Shown in pieces: positions 35,293 through 42,529 of a stretch of DNA of 64,000 bases (within the stretch, counting starts at the first letter, position 1; each line of letters starts with the position of its first letter). A program made the position numbers and the translations under genes. Origin of the DNA: Niastella sp. OAS944 (lineage in GTDB: Bacteria > Bacteroidota > Bacteroidia > Chitinophagales > Chitinophagaceae); contig JANUBW010000003.1 in NCBI GenBank assembly GCA_024809215.1, forward strand, positions 372,001-436,000. The letters are read 5' to 3'. The notes beneath the pieces were generated by a model that made no database searches, was not told the origin of the DNA, and saw nothing but the letters and a program-made list of their open reading frames with translations.

Positions 35293-35616
35293 TCATTTTT
35301 CGGCTACTCGGTCGGTTTGAGGATCAATAAATGGATGCCGGCGTTTCTGTTTCAGATAGTCCATTACCTCAGAGCGCAGGAAATAAACGCGACCTCCCTG
35401 TTTATGGAAGGGTAGCCCCTGTTTCATCCACTCATGTAAAGTGACTAGGGAAACGCGGAACATATATGCTACTTCCTTGCGGGTAATTAGCGGTTCATCT
35501 TCAGGTTTGTTTGCAGAAGGAGGTGTTTTTATGGGCGTGTTTTCCAGGCATTCTTTCACCGCCTCCCTGATCCACCGCCGAAAATCATTTTCATTAGGAA
35601 TAAATAAAGTGTCCAT
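35293..35616 (-). CDS. Excisionase-like helix-turn-helix protein
   Basis: 107 residues. Residues about 42-95 form a MerR/Xis-type winged helix (HTH_17): LITRKEVAYMFRVSLVTLHE, WMKQGLPFHKQGGRVYFLRS, EVMDYLKQKR. The N-terminus has an amphipathic helix (FRRWIREAVKECLEN). Proteins of this type act as recombination directionality factors that favour excision, or regulate mobilization genes. It opens the leftward primase-mob run, 80 bp upstream of the next gene. ATG start at 35616. Confidence 0.88.
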   Translation of the reverse strand: MDTLFIPNENDFRRWIREAVKECLENTPIKTPPSANKPEDEPLITRKEVAYMFRVSLVTLHEWMKQGLPFHKQGGRVYFLRSEVMDYLKQKRRHPFIDPQTDRVAEK

Positions 35617-35742
35617 AAAAATTTGTTTTATGGACGTAATTTGAGTTAAGAAACGAGGAAAGTCAATGATGGATGAGTCATGGAATTTTTGAGATTGAAG
35701 ATTAAACGATTATGCAAGATTAAGGTGGGTTAGAGACCTTTA

Positions 35743-36630
35743 TTAACTATAAAAATACTCCTGCAATGCAGCCTCAAGCTTCTGAACTTTAGGGTTTTTG
35801 TTTGGAATACTCTCGTCTGCCTTTTTAATATCTATCTTCTGAATACTGTTATGCTGCTTAGATTTGAATGGTTCAAAATGCAGCCGAAGAATGGCAGCAA
35901 TATCAGTATCAGAGAATCTTCTGAATAACTGCTCTGCCTTGGCTTTTTCAGGAGGAGCCTGGACATCTTTGAGCAACTTGAAAAGTTTAATAACCTTAAC
36001 CAGGTGATTCTGGTTATTCAGTTCTATGTTCCCCGTAACATAAGAATCGGTTATAGACAACATACGTTCCTCTGTTCCCGACAGGATCAGCTCAATACGA
36101 TCACTTAGCTTTTGGGATAGTGTTTGGGCTATATTTTCAATTTCTCCCAGGTTAACGCCACTTGCAAACGGTAGCATATCCTGAACTCCCTGTTTAATCT
36201 CTTGTTGCAAAGCTATCTTTTGAGCTGATTTTAGTTCCTGCTGTTTTTCAGCCACCCATTCCTGGGCAATCTCCAATTTCTGGGACCGCGCCTGGCCACT
36301 CTTCTGCTTCAATCTGCCAGAAATCTCATGCTGAAGGAATTTTAAAAAACCATGTTTGTCAGAATATGCCGAAAAATGAAATTCAAGATAATCTGGTATA
36401 TGGCCATGAATATATTGATTCAGCTTATTAAAGAACTCGTTATAATACCGACGGCCAAAGGGTTCTCGTTGAAAATATAAAAAATGATTATCATCTTGGA
36501 AATCACCAATTTTATATTGAAAGTATGGGATGAAAGAGCCCGGTGTGTTGTAATTGCCCGAACGACCAAACAGGTCTGAAATCATGTTACGGAGGAACAA
36601 ATTGGAAAATAGTCTCTTTCTTATGTTCAT
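35743..36630 (-). CDS. Unknown helical protein of the element
   Basis: 295 residues, cytoplasmic. The N-terminus is aromatic and charged (FQYKIGDFQDDNHFLYFQRE). A long helical, Lys/Gln-rich middle (about 125-165, QARSQKLEIAQEWVAEKQQE) is probably coiled coil. The C-terminal third (about 225-295) has FRRFSDTDIAAILRLHFEPF and ends KVQKLEAALQEYFYS. It is divergent from the HsdS-HsdM pair (166-bp shared upstream region) and leads toward the excisionase-like gene. I recognise no family; it looks like backbone of this element class. Confidence 0.7.
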   Translation of the reverse strand: MNIRKRLFSNLFLRNMISDLFGRSGNYNTPGSFIPYFQYKIGDFQDDNHFLYFQREPFGRRYYNEFFNKLNQYIHGHIPDYLEFHFSAYSDKHGFLKFLQHEISGRLKQKSGQARSQKLEIAQEWVAEKQQELKSAQKIALQQEIKQGVQDMLPFASGVNLGEIENIAQTLSQKLSDRIELILSGTEERMLSITDSYVTGNIELNNQNHLVKVIKLFKLLKDVQAPPEKAKAEQLFRRFSDTDIAAILRLHFEPFKSKQHNSIQKIDIKKADESIPNKNPKVQKLEAALQEYFYS

Positions 36631-36716
36631 GTCTATAGGTTATCGGTTTAAATATTATCTGAAATTACCGGATCCCAAGATTTCCTTGAAGTTAATTTTC
36701 TAAAAAAACTCAACCA

Positions 36717-36790
36717 CATAATAACATTATGTAAATATTATTTGCGCATTTGAAAACAAGCCTTTAATTTTACTACATAATAATATTATG
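36717..36790. promoter_or_regulatory. Two near-identical interrupted palindromes upstream of hsdS
   Basis: CATAAT-AAC-ATTATG (36717-36731) and CATAAT-AAT-ATTATG (36776-36790) are set 59 bp apart. The match extends on the right (GYAAATAT) and left (A). The second ends 5 bp before the hsdS start. They look like paired operator sites for a dimer; the binder may be the divergent gene's product, the HsdS-HsdM complex itself, or another regulator. Confidence 0.65.
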
Positions 36791-36795
36791 CAAAT

Positions 36796-37368
36796 ATGGC
36801 GAAATTTCAAGCTTATAGCGACATTTTTTCTGGTTACTCTTTTCGTAAATCACTGGAAATCAATGGAACAAATGGAATTGGAGTAATTCAACTAAAAGAT
36901 GTGAATACGTCAAGTGGTGAAATAGATTATTCAAACTTGGCAACTACACCCGAATTTCATGGATCGGATAAATACTTTTTGAAAGATTATGACATATTAT
37001 TAATTGCGAAAGGCAATACCAATAAAGCTATTCTTTTTGAAAGTAAAAAGTATTCTCTTCCAATACTCCCGGCCGGAGCCTTTATAGTTATTAGACCCAT
37101 TAAAGAATATGTGGATTCACTTTATCTTTGGTGGTATCTCAATTTACCTGAGTCACAAGAATTATTTAAGATTTCACAAGTTAAAACTACAGTCCATAAC
37201 CTTTCTATCGATGATTTAAGGCATTTTGAGATAAAGGTTCCGACTTTGTCAGCACAACGACTAATTGGAGAAACATATTTATTTCGTCAGGAAGAAATGC
37301 AATATGCAAAAGAACGTGACGAAAAGTGGGCAATTTTAATAAATGAAAAACTCAAAAGACTATTATAG
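36796..37368 (+). CDS. Half-size type I specificity subunit (HsdS, one target-recognition domain)
   Basis: 190 residues, about half the usual 400. A single TRD is seen: GYSFRKSLEINGTNGIGVIQLKDV, then LKDYDILLIAKGNTNKAILF, LPAGAFIVIRPIKEYVDSLYL and LSIDDLRHFEIKVPTLSAQR. A closing helix (RQEEMQYAKERDEKWAILI) corresponds to one conserved spacer helix. A half-S protein must dimerise to bind DNA and would then see a symmetric, interrupted site. It overlaps hsdM by 26 bp. Unlike most loci, S comes before M here. ATG start at 36796. Confidence 0.85.
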   Translation: MAKFQAYSDIFSGYSFRKSLEINGTNGIGVIQLKDVNTSSGEIDYSNLATTPEFHGSDKYFLKDYDILLIAKGNTNKAILFESKKYSLPILPAGAFIVIRPIKEYVDSLYLWWYLNLPESQELFKISQVKTTVHNLSIDDLRHFEIKVPTLSAQRLIGETYLFRQEEMQYAKERDEKWAILINEKLKRLL

Positions 37369-38857
37369 TAATATTGTCGGACAGACAACGGCCAGCCAAA
37401 TGGCTGAACTAATTTTTTGGGAGGCTGCAAACAAATTAAGAGGTTTCCTAAGCGCAAATGAATACCCACCCTATATCCTATCTTTTTTCTTCTTTAAATA
37501 CATCAGCGATCTCTGGAAAGATTCATTACTTGAGAAAAATAACAACGAGCTAAAGCAAGGAAATAATTTGCCTATTTGCCGTTTTATTATTCCAAAAGAT
37601 ACAGACTTTGATACGGTTAGAAAACTTAGTTTACATCCCGAATTTGTAAATTATTTTCATGTTGCGCTACGAGAAATAGAACTCGCTAATAAAGATAAAT
37701 TTGAAGGTATTTTTTCTTCAATAGGATACGATGCTGCCATGAGCTTTAAAGATAGAAATTCGTATGTTTCTATCTTACACTCACTATTAGACTTTTTTTC
37801 TGATTTTAATTTTCAACCTTCTGTGGAAAGCAATGATACCATTGCCCAGTGTTTCGAATTACTTTTGGAAAAAATCAGTTGGTTTGAAGGGAAAAAAGGC
37901 GGATATACTAATACGCCATATGAGGTAAGTGCTTTATTAAAATTATTACTAGAACCACAGGAGCAAGATACAATTTACGACCCTGCTTGTGGTTATGGAG
38001 GGTCGCTTGTTCACTTTGGGAATTGCCAAAATAAAGGGGTTAGATTACATGGTCAAGAAGTAAATCAAGAGACTTATAATATAGCAAGGATGAATATGTT
38101 TATTCATTGTTTTGATGACGCAAATATTCAACTTGGCGATTCAATTAACGACCCTAAATTTATAGCACAAAATAACCTTAGTCAATTCGATATAGTTGTA
38201 TCTACGCCTCCGTTTTCAATTAGTCACTGGTGGAGGAATGGCCTGGACTATCGCATGTTTAAATGGGGGATGCCCCCAGAAAACAAAGGTGATTATGCAT
38301 TTATCTCACACATGTTAACTGCTTCTACAAATCAGAAAGGTCGCATTGGAATATTAGTAAGTCACGGTACATTGGTCAGAAAAGGACAAGAGCAAGAAAT
38401 TCGAAAAGGAATAATAGAAGATAATCTATTAGAAGCCGTAATAGGTTTGCCAGCAAACCTGTTAACAGCAACTACCATTCCAGTAGCCGTATTACTATTT
38501 AATAAGAATCGTGGAGACAATCAAAATATTTTATTTATTAACGCCAGTAATGAATTCTACCAAAACCGTAGAAAGAATATTCTTTCATCTGAAGGCATCG
38601 AACGTATAGTTTCCACATATAACGCTTTTAAACAAGATCCTTCAAAAAATAGTTTAGCGGTTGTGAACGGCTTTAGTTCTGTTGTTTCACTAGAAGAAAT
38701 TGCACAAAATGAATTCAACATCAACTTGGAACGCTATGTACACATTAAAGATGAAAAACAACCTGTAGATATAGAAAAACTTGCATCAGAGATTTCTCTA
38801 CTAGATATTAAATTAAAGGAATTAAGAACGAAAATATTGAATAATTTATCCCTTTGA
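37343..38857 (+). CDS. Type I N6-adenine methylase subunit (HsdM) with altered catalytic motif
   Basis: 504 residues. The N-terminal HsdM_N helical domain covers about 20-150 (ANKLRGFLSANEYPPYILSF). The SAM site follows: motif I is DPACGYGGSL at Asp213, and motif X is GGYTNTP at about 186-192 where most HsdM have G-x-FYTP. Motif IV reads STPPFS with Thr288 in place of the Asn of NPPF, the residue that holds the target adenine in this family. The rest (DYAFISHMLTAS, RIGILVSHGTLVRKGQEQE, IRKGIIEDNLLEAVIGLP) is well kept. No HsdR gene is present in the element. It may bind DNA without methylating it, or use an unusual catalytic residue. Confidence 0.88.
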   Translation: MKNSKDYYSNIVGQTTASQMAELIFWEAANKLRGFLSANEYPPYILSFFFFKYISDLWKDSLLEKNNNELKQGNNLPICRFIIPKDTDFDTVRKLSLHPEFVNYFHVALREIELANKDKFEGIFSSIGYDAAMSFKDRNSYVSILHSLLDFFSDFNFQPSVESNDTIAQCFELLLEKISWFEGKKGGYTNTPYEVSALLKLLLEPQEQDTIYDPACGYGGSLVHFGNCQNKGVRLHGQEVNQETYNIARMNMFIHCFDDANIQLGDSINDPKFIAQNNLSQFDIVVSTPPFSISHWWRNGLDYRMFKWGMPPENKGDYAFISHMLTASTNQKGRIGILVSHGTLVRKGQEQEIRKGIIEDNLLEAVIGLPANLLTATTIPVAVLLFNKNRGDNQNILFINASNEFYQNRRKNILSSEGIERIVSTYNAFKQDPSKNSLAVVNGFSSVVSLEEIAQNEFNINLERYVHIKDEKQPVDIEKLASEISLLDIKLKELRTKILNNLSL

Positions 38858-38941
38858 TGGCATACACTTTTCACCTGGTTCTTGACTCGAACTCAAAATT
38901 CAATTTATACTTATATAGATCTCCAACGGTAATTGGATAAA

Positions 38942-39163
38942 TCAAATAATTGAAGTTAACAAGGCTGCATATCTTTTTGTTATTGGACAGACAACAATTC
39001 CTATTTCACTCAAATAGCCCATTTTTTGCAACTTTCTTTTATATCTGCAAAGATTTGGCCGATAAATGTTTAATGCTACCGACACCTCAGTTGCTGTAGC
39101 ATAGTTATTTAATAAAAATTCGTAAACTCTTTTCAATTCACTTCTATTGCTCTTAATTTTCAT
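38942..39163 (-). CDS. Small winged-helix-like DNA-binding protein
   Basis: 73 residues from ATG 39163 (a TTG seven codons earlier is less likely). Basic and helical: RSELKRVYEFLLNNYATATE, VSVALNIYRPNLCRYKRKLQ, KMGYLSEIGIVVCPITKRYA. The middle looks like a helix-turn-helix followed by a beta wing, as in small regulators that test for alternative DNA sites. It faces hsdM tail to tail (84-bp gap). I recognise no named family. Confidence 0.6.
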   Translation of the reverse strand: MKIKSNRSELKRVYEFLLNNYATATEVSVALNIYRPNLCRYKRKLQKMGYLSEIGIVVCPITKRYAALLTSII

Positions 39164-39312
39164 GATAATCAATTTGTTTTTCAAAATTGTTTAATCATGA
39201 CGTTTGAATAAAGTGAGAAATTATAGGTACACCCCATCCAAAACCTGTTAATTCATTGACTTACAAACACATAGTGTAAGCTAAAAACAGGGTACAGTAC
39301 GGTACATTTGGG

Positions 39313-40926
39313 CTATTTAAAATATTTTTTCAAAAGCTTTTTATGTTCAAGTCGCGCTGCTTTCTTGCTTCCTGCTAACTGAACTGCAATTTCATTACCA
39401 TATCTCAACATTGCAAATGCTGCTAGTGATTTTATTCTACTTTTTTTATGTTGAAAAAGAAAAAAATTGTGATCTAAAAGAAGCTCACAAAAAGCTGCAC
39501 ATCCGATTTTGTCGTCTCTTTTCTTCCAATTTTCAATTTTAGTTGATAACTTTTTTTCTATTTCTTCTAAACGATTTATTAACTCATCCTTAATGAATGA
39601 ATCTATTGTACCAACATCCTTTAATTTCCAAGATGATTTCTCTTTTTCAAAAAAAGTTTTATCCCTATTTAATTTATCACGCTCATCTAGTAAGTACAAC
39701 AAAAAATTTTCCTTAGTCAGCACCTCTTTATAATTAATCTCTAAAAAGTCTCGATTCTTACTTTTTTCTAATAACCAGGCATTAAATTGATAATTATGCA
39801 AGGCGCGCAATGCCTCCTTTTGCGCTGCATTTTTGTAAGTGATTAGTTGGTATAATATTGCATCTTCGAATAATTTATCAAAGGATTGGTAAGAGACATC
39901 TTTTCTTAATTGATTCTGCAAGAAATTAATATACATAGCAAAGCCAACTCCAGTTATAATCCAATTCACTATTATCTGCTCAAAATCAAAATTAATTGGA
40001 ACAACTCCTGTTAATTTCCCTGATTTTTCTATCAATTTGTTATTTGCTTCTAAACACTTTTCTTTTGCATCTTTTATTAATTGTTTTACTTGAGGATTAT
40101 GCCCTTTAAGTAAATAGTTGTACGCAATTGTAGCATATTGCGCTACATTAAATGGTTTAACAAGTTCGCCTTCATTACATCCAATTTGAATTTCAAAGGG
40201 ATTTCGAACATTTTTCGTCCAATCATTTATTTCGTTTTCAATAAACTCTTTTGAAATAATAAAATTTGTTGCCACCGAATACCTGTTATGATAGTCCAAA
40301 ATTAACTTGTCGTATTCCCTATTTTTTTCCTTAAGATCAAGTATTCTTTTTTCCTGAATTAGTTGACAGTCTCTTATTTCTTCTAATCTTTTCATCCACC
40401 GTACTTGTACCTCAACAATAATAAATTGCCATTGGTCTTTTGTCGGGAAATATTGGAGTTGGTCATTGACTCGCAATTGATAATTAGCCCTTGGATGCCA
40501 CATCGCATCTATATGTTTATTATTCTTATAATCTAAATACAAATTAGCTGTAATAAATTTAGCCCCGATTTTGATACCTCTATGTCTTCTTGGTAAAATA
40601 ACTTCGTAATATATATCCTGATGTTTTGAAATGAAATCTTTGATGTTTTTTATTCTTGTTGCAAGCACATCAAGTAAACTCAAAGTTCCTTTGGTCTGCC
40701 TGTCTAAAGCACTCTCATATAAATTCAAAGAAGATCCGATAATGTATTCATAAGTCTTACTTTGTGCTTCTTGTATTTTATTTATAACCTCATATGTTAT
40801 TTTTCCCATTGACTCAAGTTCTAAATACCTCTCACTATCATTTGCTAAGAACTCCCCATCGAAGCCGATTTCCATACAGATCTTATTGTTTACCCAATCT
40901 TCAAAGGTGTAATTCATGGTTAGCAT
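39313..40926 (-). CDS. Large unknown protein beside the HsdSM pair
   Basis: 537 residues, cytoplasmic by appearance, very rich in Lys, Asn and Ile as expected for A+T-rich cargo. The first third includes an all-beta/mixed part with YYEVILPRRHRGIKIGAKFI and WHPRANYQLRVNDQLQYFPT. Residues about 190-225 form a coiled coil (LEEIRDCQLIQEKRILDLKE). Later helices (FEDAILYQLITYKNAAQKEA, IDSFIKDELINRLEEIEKKL) and a basic end (GSKKAARLEHKKLLKKYF) follow. There are no nuclease, helicase or ATPase motifs that I can see. Being in the same cargo block as HsdSM it may be a defence or regulatory component, but this is only position. ATG at 40926 or 40917. Confidence 0.65.
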   Translation of the reverse strand: MLTMNYTFEDWVNNKICMEIGFDGEFLANDSERYLELESMGKITYEVINKIQEAQSKTYEYIIGSSLNLYESALDRQTKGTLSLLDVLATRIKNIKDFISKHQDIYYEVILPRRHRGIKIGAKFITANLYLDYKNNKHIDAMWHPRANYQLRVNDQLQYFPTKDQWQFIIVEVQVRWMKRLEEIRDCQLIQEKRILDLKEKNREYDKLILDYHNRYSVATNFIISKEFIENEINDWTKNVRNPFEIQIGCNEGELVKPFNVAQYATIAYNYLLKGHNPQVKQLIKDAKEKCLEANNKLIEKSGKLTGVVPINFDFEQIIVNWIITGVGFAMYINFLQNQLRKDVSYQSFDKLFEDAILYQLITYKNAAQKEALRALHNYQFNAWLLEKSKNRDFLEINYKEVLTKENFLLYLLDERDKLNRDKTFFEKEKSSWKLKDVGTIDSFIKDELINRLEEIEKKLSTKIENWKKRDDKIGCAAFCELLLDHNFFLFQHKKSRIKSLAAFAMLRYGNEIAVQLAGSKKAARLEHKKLLKKYFK

Positions 40927-41021
40927 TTAATTTTTTCTGATACTAAAAATAATATTTTTCATTCATCCAAAATTAACTGCTGCCTGGAGCTTGCTATACC
41001 ATTCAGTAATAACATTAAAAA

Positions 41022-41045
41022 GGCTGAATAAATTAATATTCAGCC
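41022..41045 (-). terminator. Terminator for the leftward XRE gene pair
   Basis: GGCTGAATA-AATTAA-TATTCAGCC, a perfect 9-bp stem, followed on the minus strand by TTTTTAATG. It lies 279 bp past the stop at 41324; I see no gene in 40927-41323. Confidence 0.6.
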
Positions 41046-41323
41046 AATAGAATTTGTAATATAGTGACTTGTGCATGCCTAGTAAAATCTGATATTTGTC
41101 TCTAATTTACCTTTTTCTGATTAAAACATATATCTGGTAATTGATGCCTTTTATATAAACAGTGGCCTTCACTCATTTGGAGTATTTACACTTTTGGTTT
41201 AACAGCGGGGCGAAAGCTTCCTTTCAGTAACGCTATTTTTTCCTCTTTCACACAGACAGAGACTATTTGGTAACAGCTTACGATATAAAATAAAAACGAA
41301 CAAACTAAAAGAAGCATAAAGTA

Positions 41324-41611
41324 TTATTCCATTGCAATCTGCAATACTAAATCTTGGATAACCGGGAATAACTTTTTGTACAAAACTTTATTTTTTTTCG
41401 GCACATCTTCCTCTTCAATTCCAATAACATAAATTAAGGATTCCGAAATTTCGAGTGCTGTACAAATTTTATTTAAGGTTTTTGTACCTGGCCTTTTACC
41501 ATTCTCAATTTGTGATAAGGCAGCTTGCGTAATACCTGCTCCTCTAGCTAATTCTTCTTGACTTAGCTTTTTCCGTTTACGAACATTCTTAATAGCCTTA
41601 CCTAAATTCAT
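41324..41611 (-). CDS. XRE-family transcriptional regulator
   Basis: 95 residues. HTH_3 domain at about 4-60: LGKAIKNVRKRKKLSQEELA, GITQAALSQIENGKRPGTKT, LNKICTALEISESLIYVIGI. A short tail (YKKLFPVIQDLVLQIAME) could mediate dimerisation. Its start overlaps the upstream 65-residue gene by 14 bp, so the two form one translational unit. This small-helical-protein plus XRE layout recalls toxin-antitoxin or anti-repressor pairs, yet the partner has no toxin motif. ATG start at 41611. Confidence 0.9.
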   Translation of the reverse strand: MNLGKAIKNVRKRKKLSQEELARGAGITQAALSQIENGKRPGTKTLNKICTALEISESLIYVIGIEEEDVPKKNKVLYKKLFPVIQDLVLQIAME

Positions 41612-41795
41612 TTAATATTTCTGGTATTTTAATTGATATATCCAATAGATGAAGAAGTATAACGGCTGCCTCCAAATTTTTATTCTTCTTGATTTCCCTA
41701 ATAGCTTCTTCAATAGCTTTCTTGTGATTTTCACTCAGTGATGTATCATTATTATGCAAATCCTGCAAATATTGAATAGTTTCTATTTTTTTCAT
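41598..41795 (-). CDS. Small helical protein paired with the XRE regulator
   Basis: 65 residues, predicted all-helical: MKKIETIQYLQDLHNNDTSL, SENHKKAIEEAIREIKKNKN, LEAAVILLHLLDISIKIPEI. It overlaps the XRE gene by 14 bp. Directly before its ATG (from 5 bp upstream) is a nested inverted repeat (41800-41868) that could control its expression. I recognise no family. Confidence 0.65.
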   Translation of the reverse strand: MKKIETIQYLQDLHNNDTSLSENHKKAIEEAIREIKKNKNLEAAVILLHLLDISIKIPEILNEFR

Positions 41796-41799
41796 GTGT

Positions 41800-41868
41800 G
41801 ATGATTGTTCTTAACAATGGGTTACAATTTTTAAATTTGAACACATTGTTATGGCTTGGACAATCATC
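41800..41868. promoter_or_regulatory. Nested inverted repeat before the small-protein/XRE pair
   Basis: The outer arms GATGATTGT (41800-41808) and ACAATCATC (41860-41868) are exact complements. The inner arms AACAATG (41813-41819) and CATTGTT (41844-41850) also pair. The spacing lets one 69-nt hairpin form in mRNA from 5 nt before the ATG, or two-site binding by a regulator. Confidence 0.5.
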
Positions 41869-41989
41869 CATATTTTTGAATAGAAATCTTATTTTGTTTC
41901 TGAAAAACTGACGAAGGTCTAATACATAACAAGAAACCTTCTTTTTTCTTAATACAGCCAACAACTTTCTAATTACCTGAAGTTGCTTT

Positions 41990-42409
41990 CTAATAACTGT
42001 TATTATATTTTTTTTTGTCAGCAGGTATCGAAACTAAATCTCTACAATCTAATACTGTGACACAACCTACAATTATAGCGTCAATAGCGTGATGCCTGGA
42101 CACTAGAGACTTTTTTCTATAATTTGTCAATTTCTCTATAAAATCACGCTTCAAAAAAGCATAATTAAATATCTTCTCTATGTCAACAGGATAGTGGGCT
42201 GTAAATGTACAACCTGAACCTGTTGGCATTGAAATAAGAGAGTATTTAAGGCTCTGCTTTAACCTCCTATAGTATTTCGAATAACTATCATATTCGAATT
42301 TTTCGGCTTTCTTAAACTTAAAAGTTTCGGCAGTTTTACCCACGGCAATTACCATTTCATCAAAAAACTTATCTATATCTACTTTTTTGAGTTTTACAAT
42401 CCGTGCCAT
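41990..42409 (-). CDS. Unknown small protein next to the integrase
   Basis: 139 residues, basic, mixed: MARIVKLKKVDIDKFFDEMV, AETFKFKKAEKFEYDSYSKY, SLISMPTGSGCTFTAHYPVD. No signal peptide. An exact 12-bp palindrome (42418-42429) lies just upstream of the ATG. It is downstream of the integrase on the same strand (120-bp gap). Such position is often taken by accessory recombination or copy-control genes, but the sequence gives no family. Confidence 0.55.
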   Translation of the reverse strand: MARIVKLKKVDIDKFFDEMVIAVGKTAETFKFKKAEKFEYDSYSKYYRRLKQSLKYSLISMPTGSGCTFTAHYPVDIEKIFNYAFLKRDFIEKLTNYRKKSLVSRHHAIDAIIVGCVTVLDCRDLVSIPADKKKYNNSY

Positions 42410-42417
42410 GTAACAAA

Positions 42418-42429
42418 GATAAGCTTATC
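42418..42429. promoter_or_regulatory. 12-bp palindrome before the 41990-42409 gene
   Basis: GATAAGCTTATC is an exact palindrome 8 bp upstream of the ATG at 42409. It is a possible operator; chance occurrence cannot be excluded in A+T-rich DNA. Confidence 0.3.
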
Positions 42430-42529
42430 CAAATTATAACCAAAACAATATATTTATTTCGTCATTCAATTTACTTATGTTATATCTAATTGTGTATATC
42501 GTATAAATGTTAGGTTTTACTTTCCTTTA

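Noticed and set aside
36796-38857. Complete type I restriction-modification system
   Set aside because: No HsdR-like helicase/nuclease gene is present between the att sites, S is half-size and the methylase motif IV is altered.
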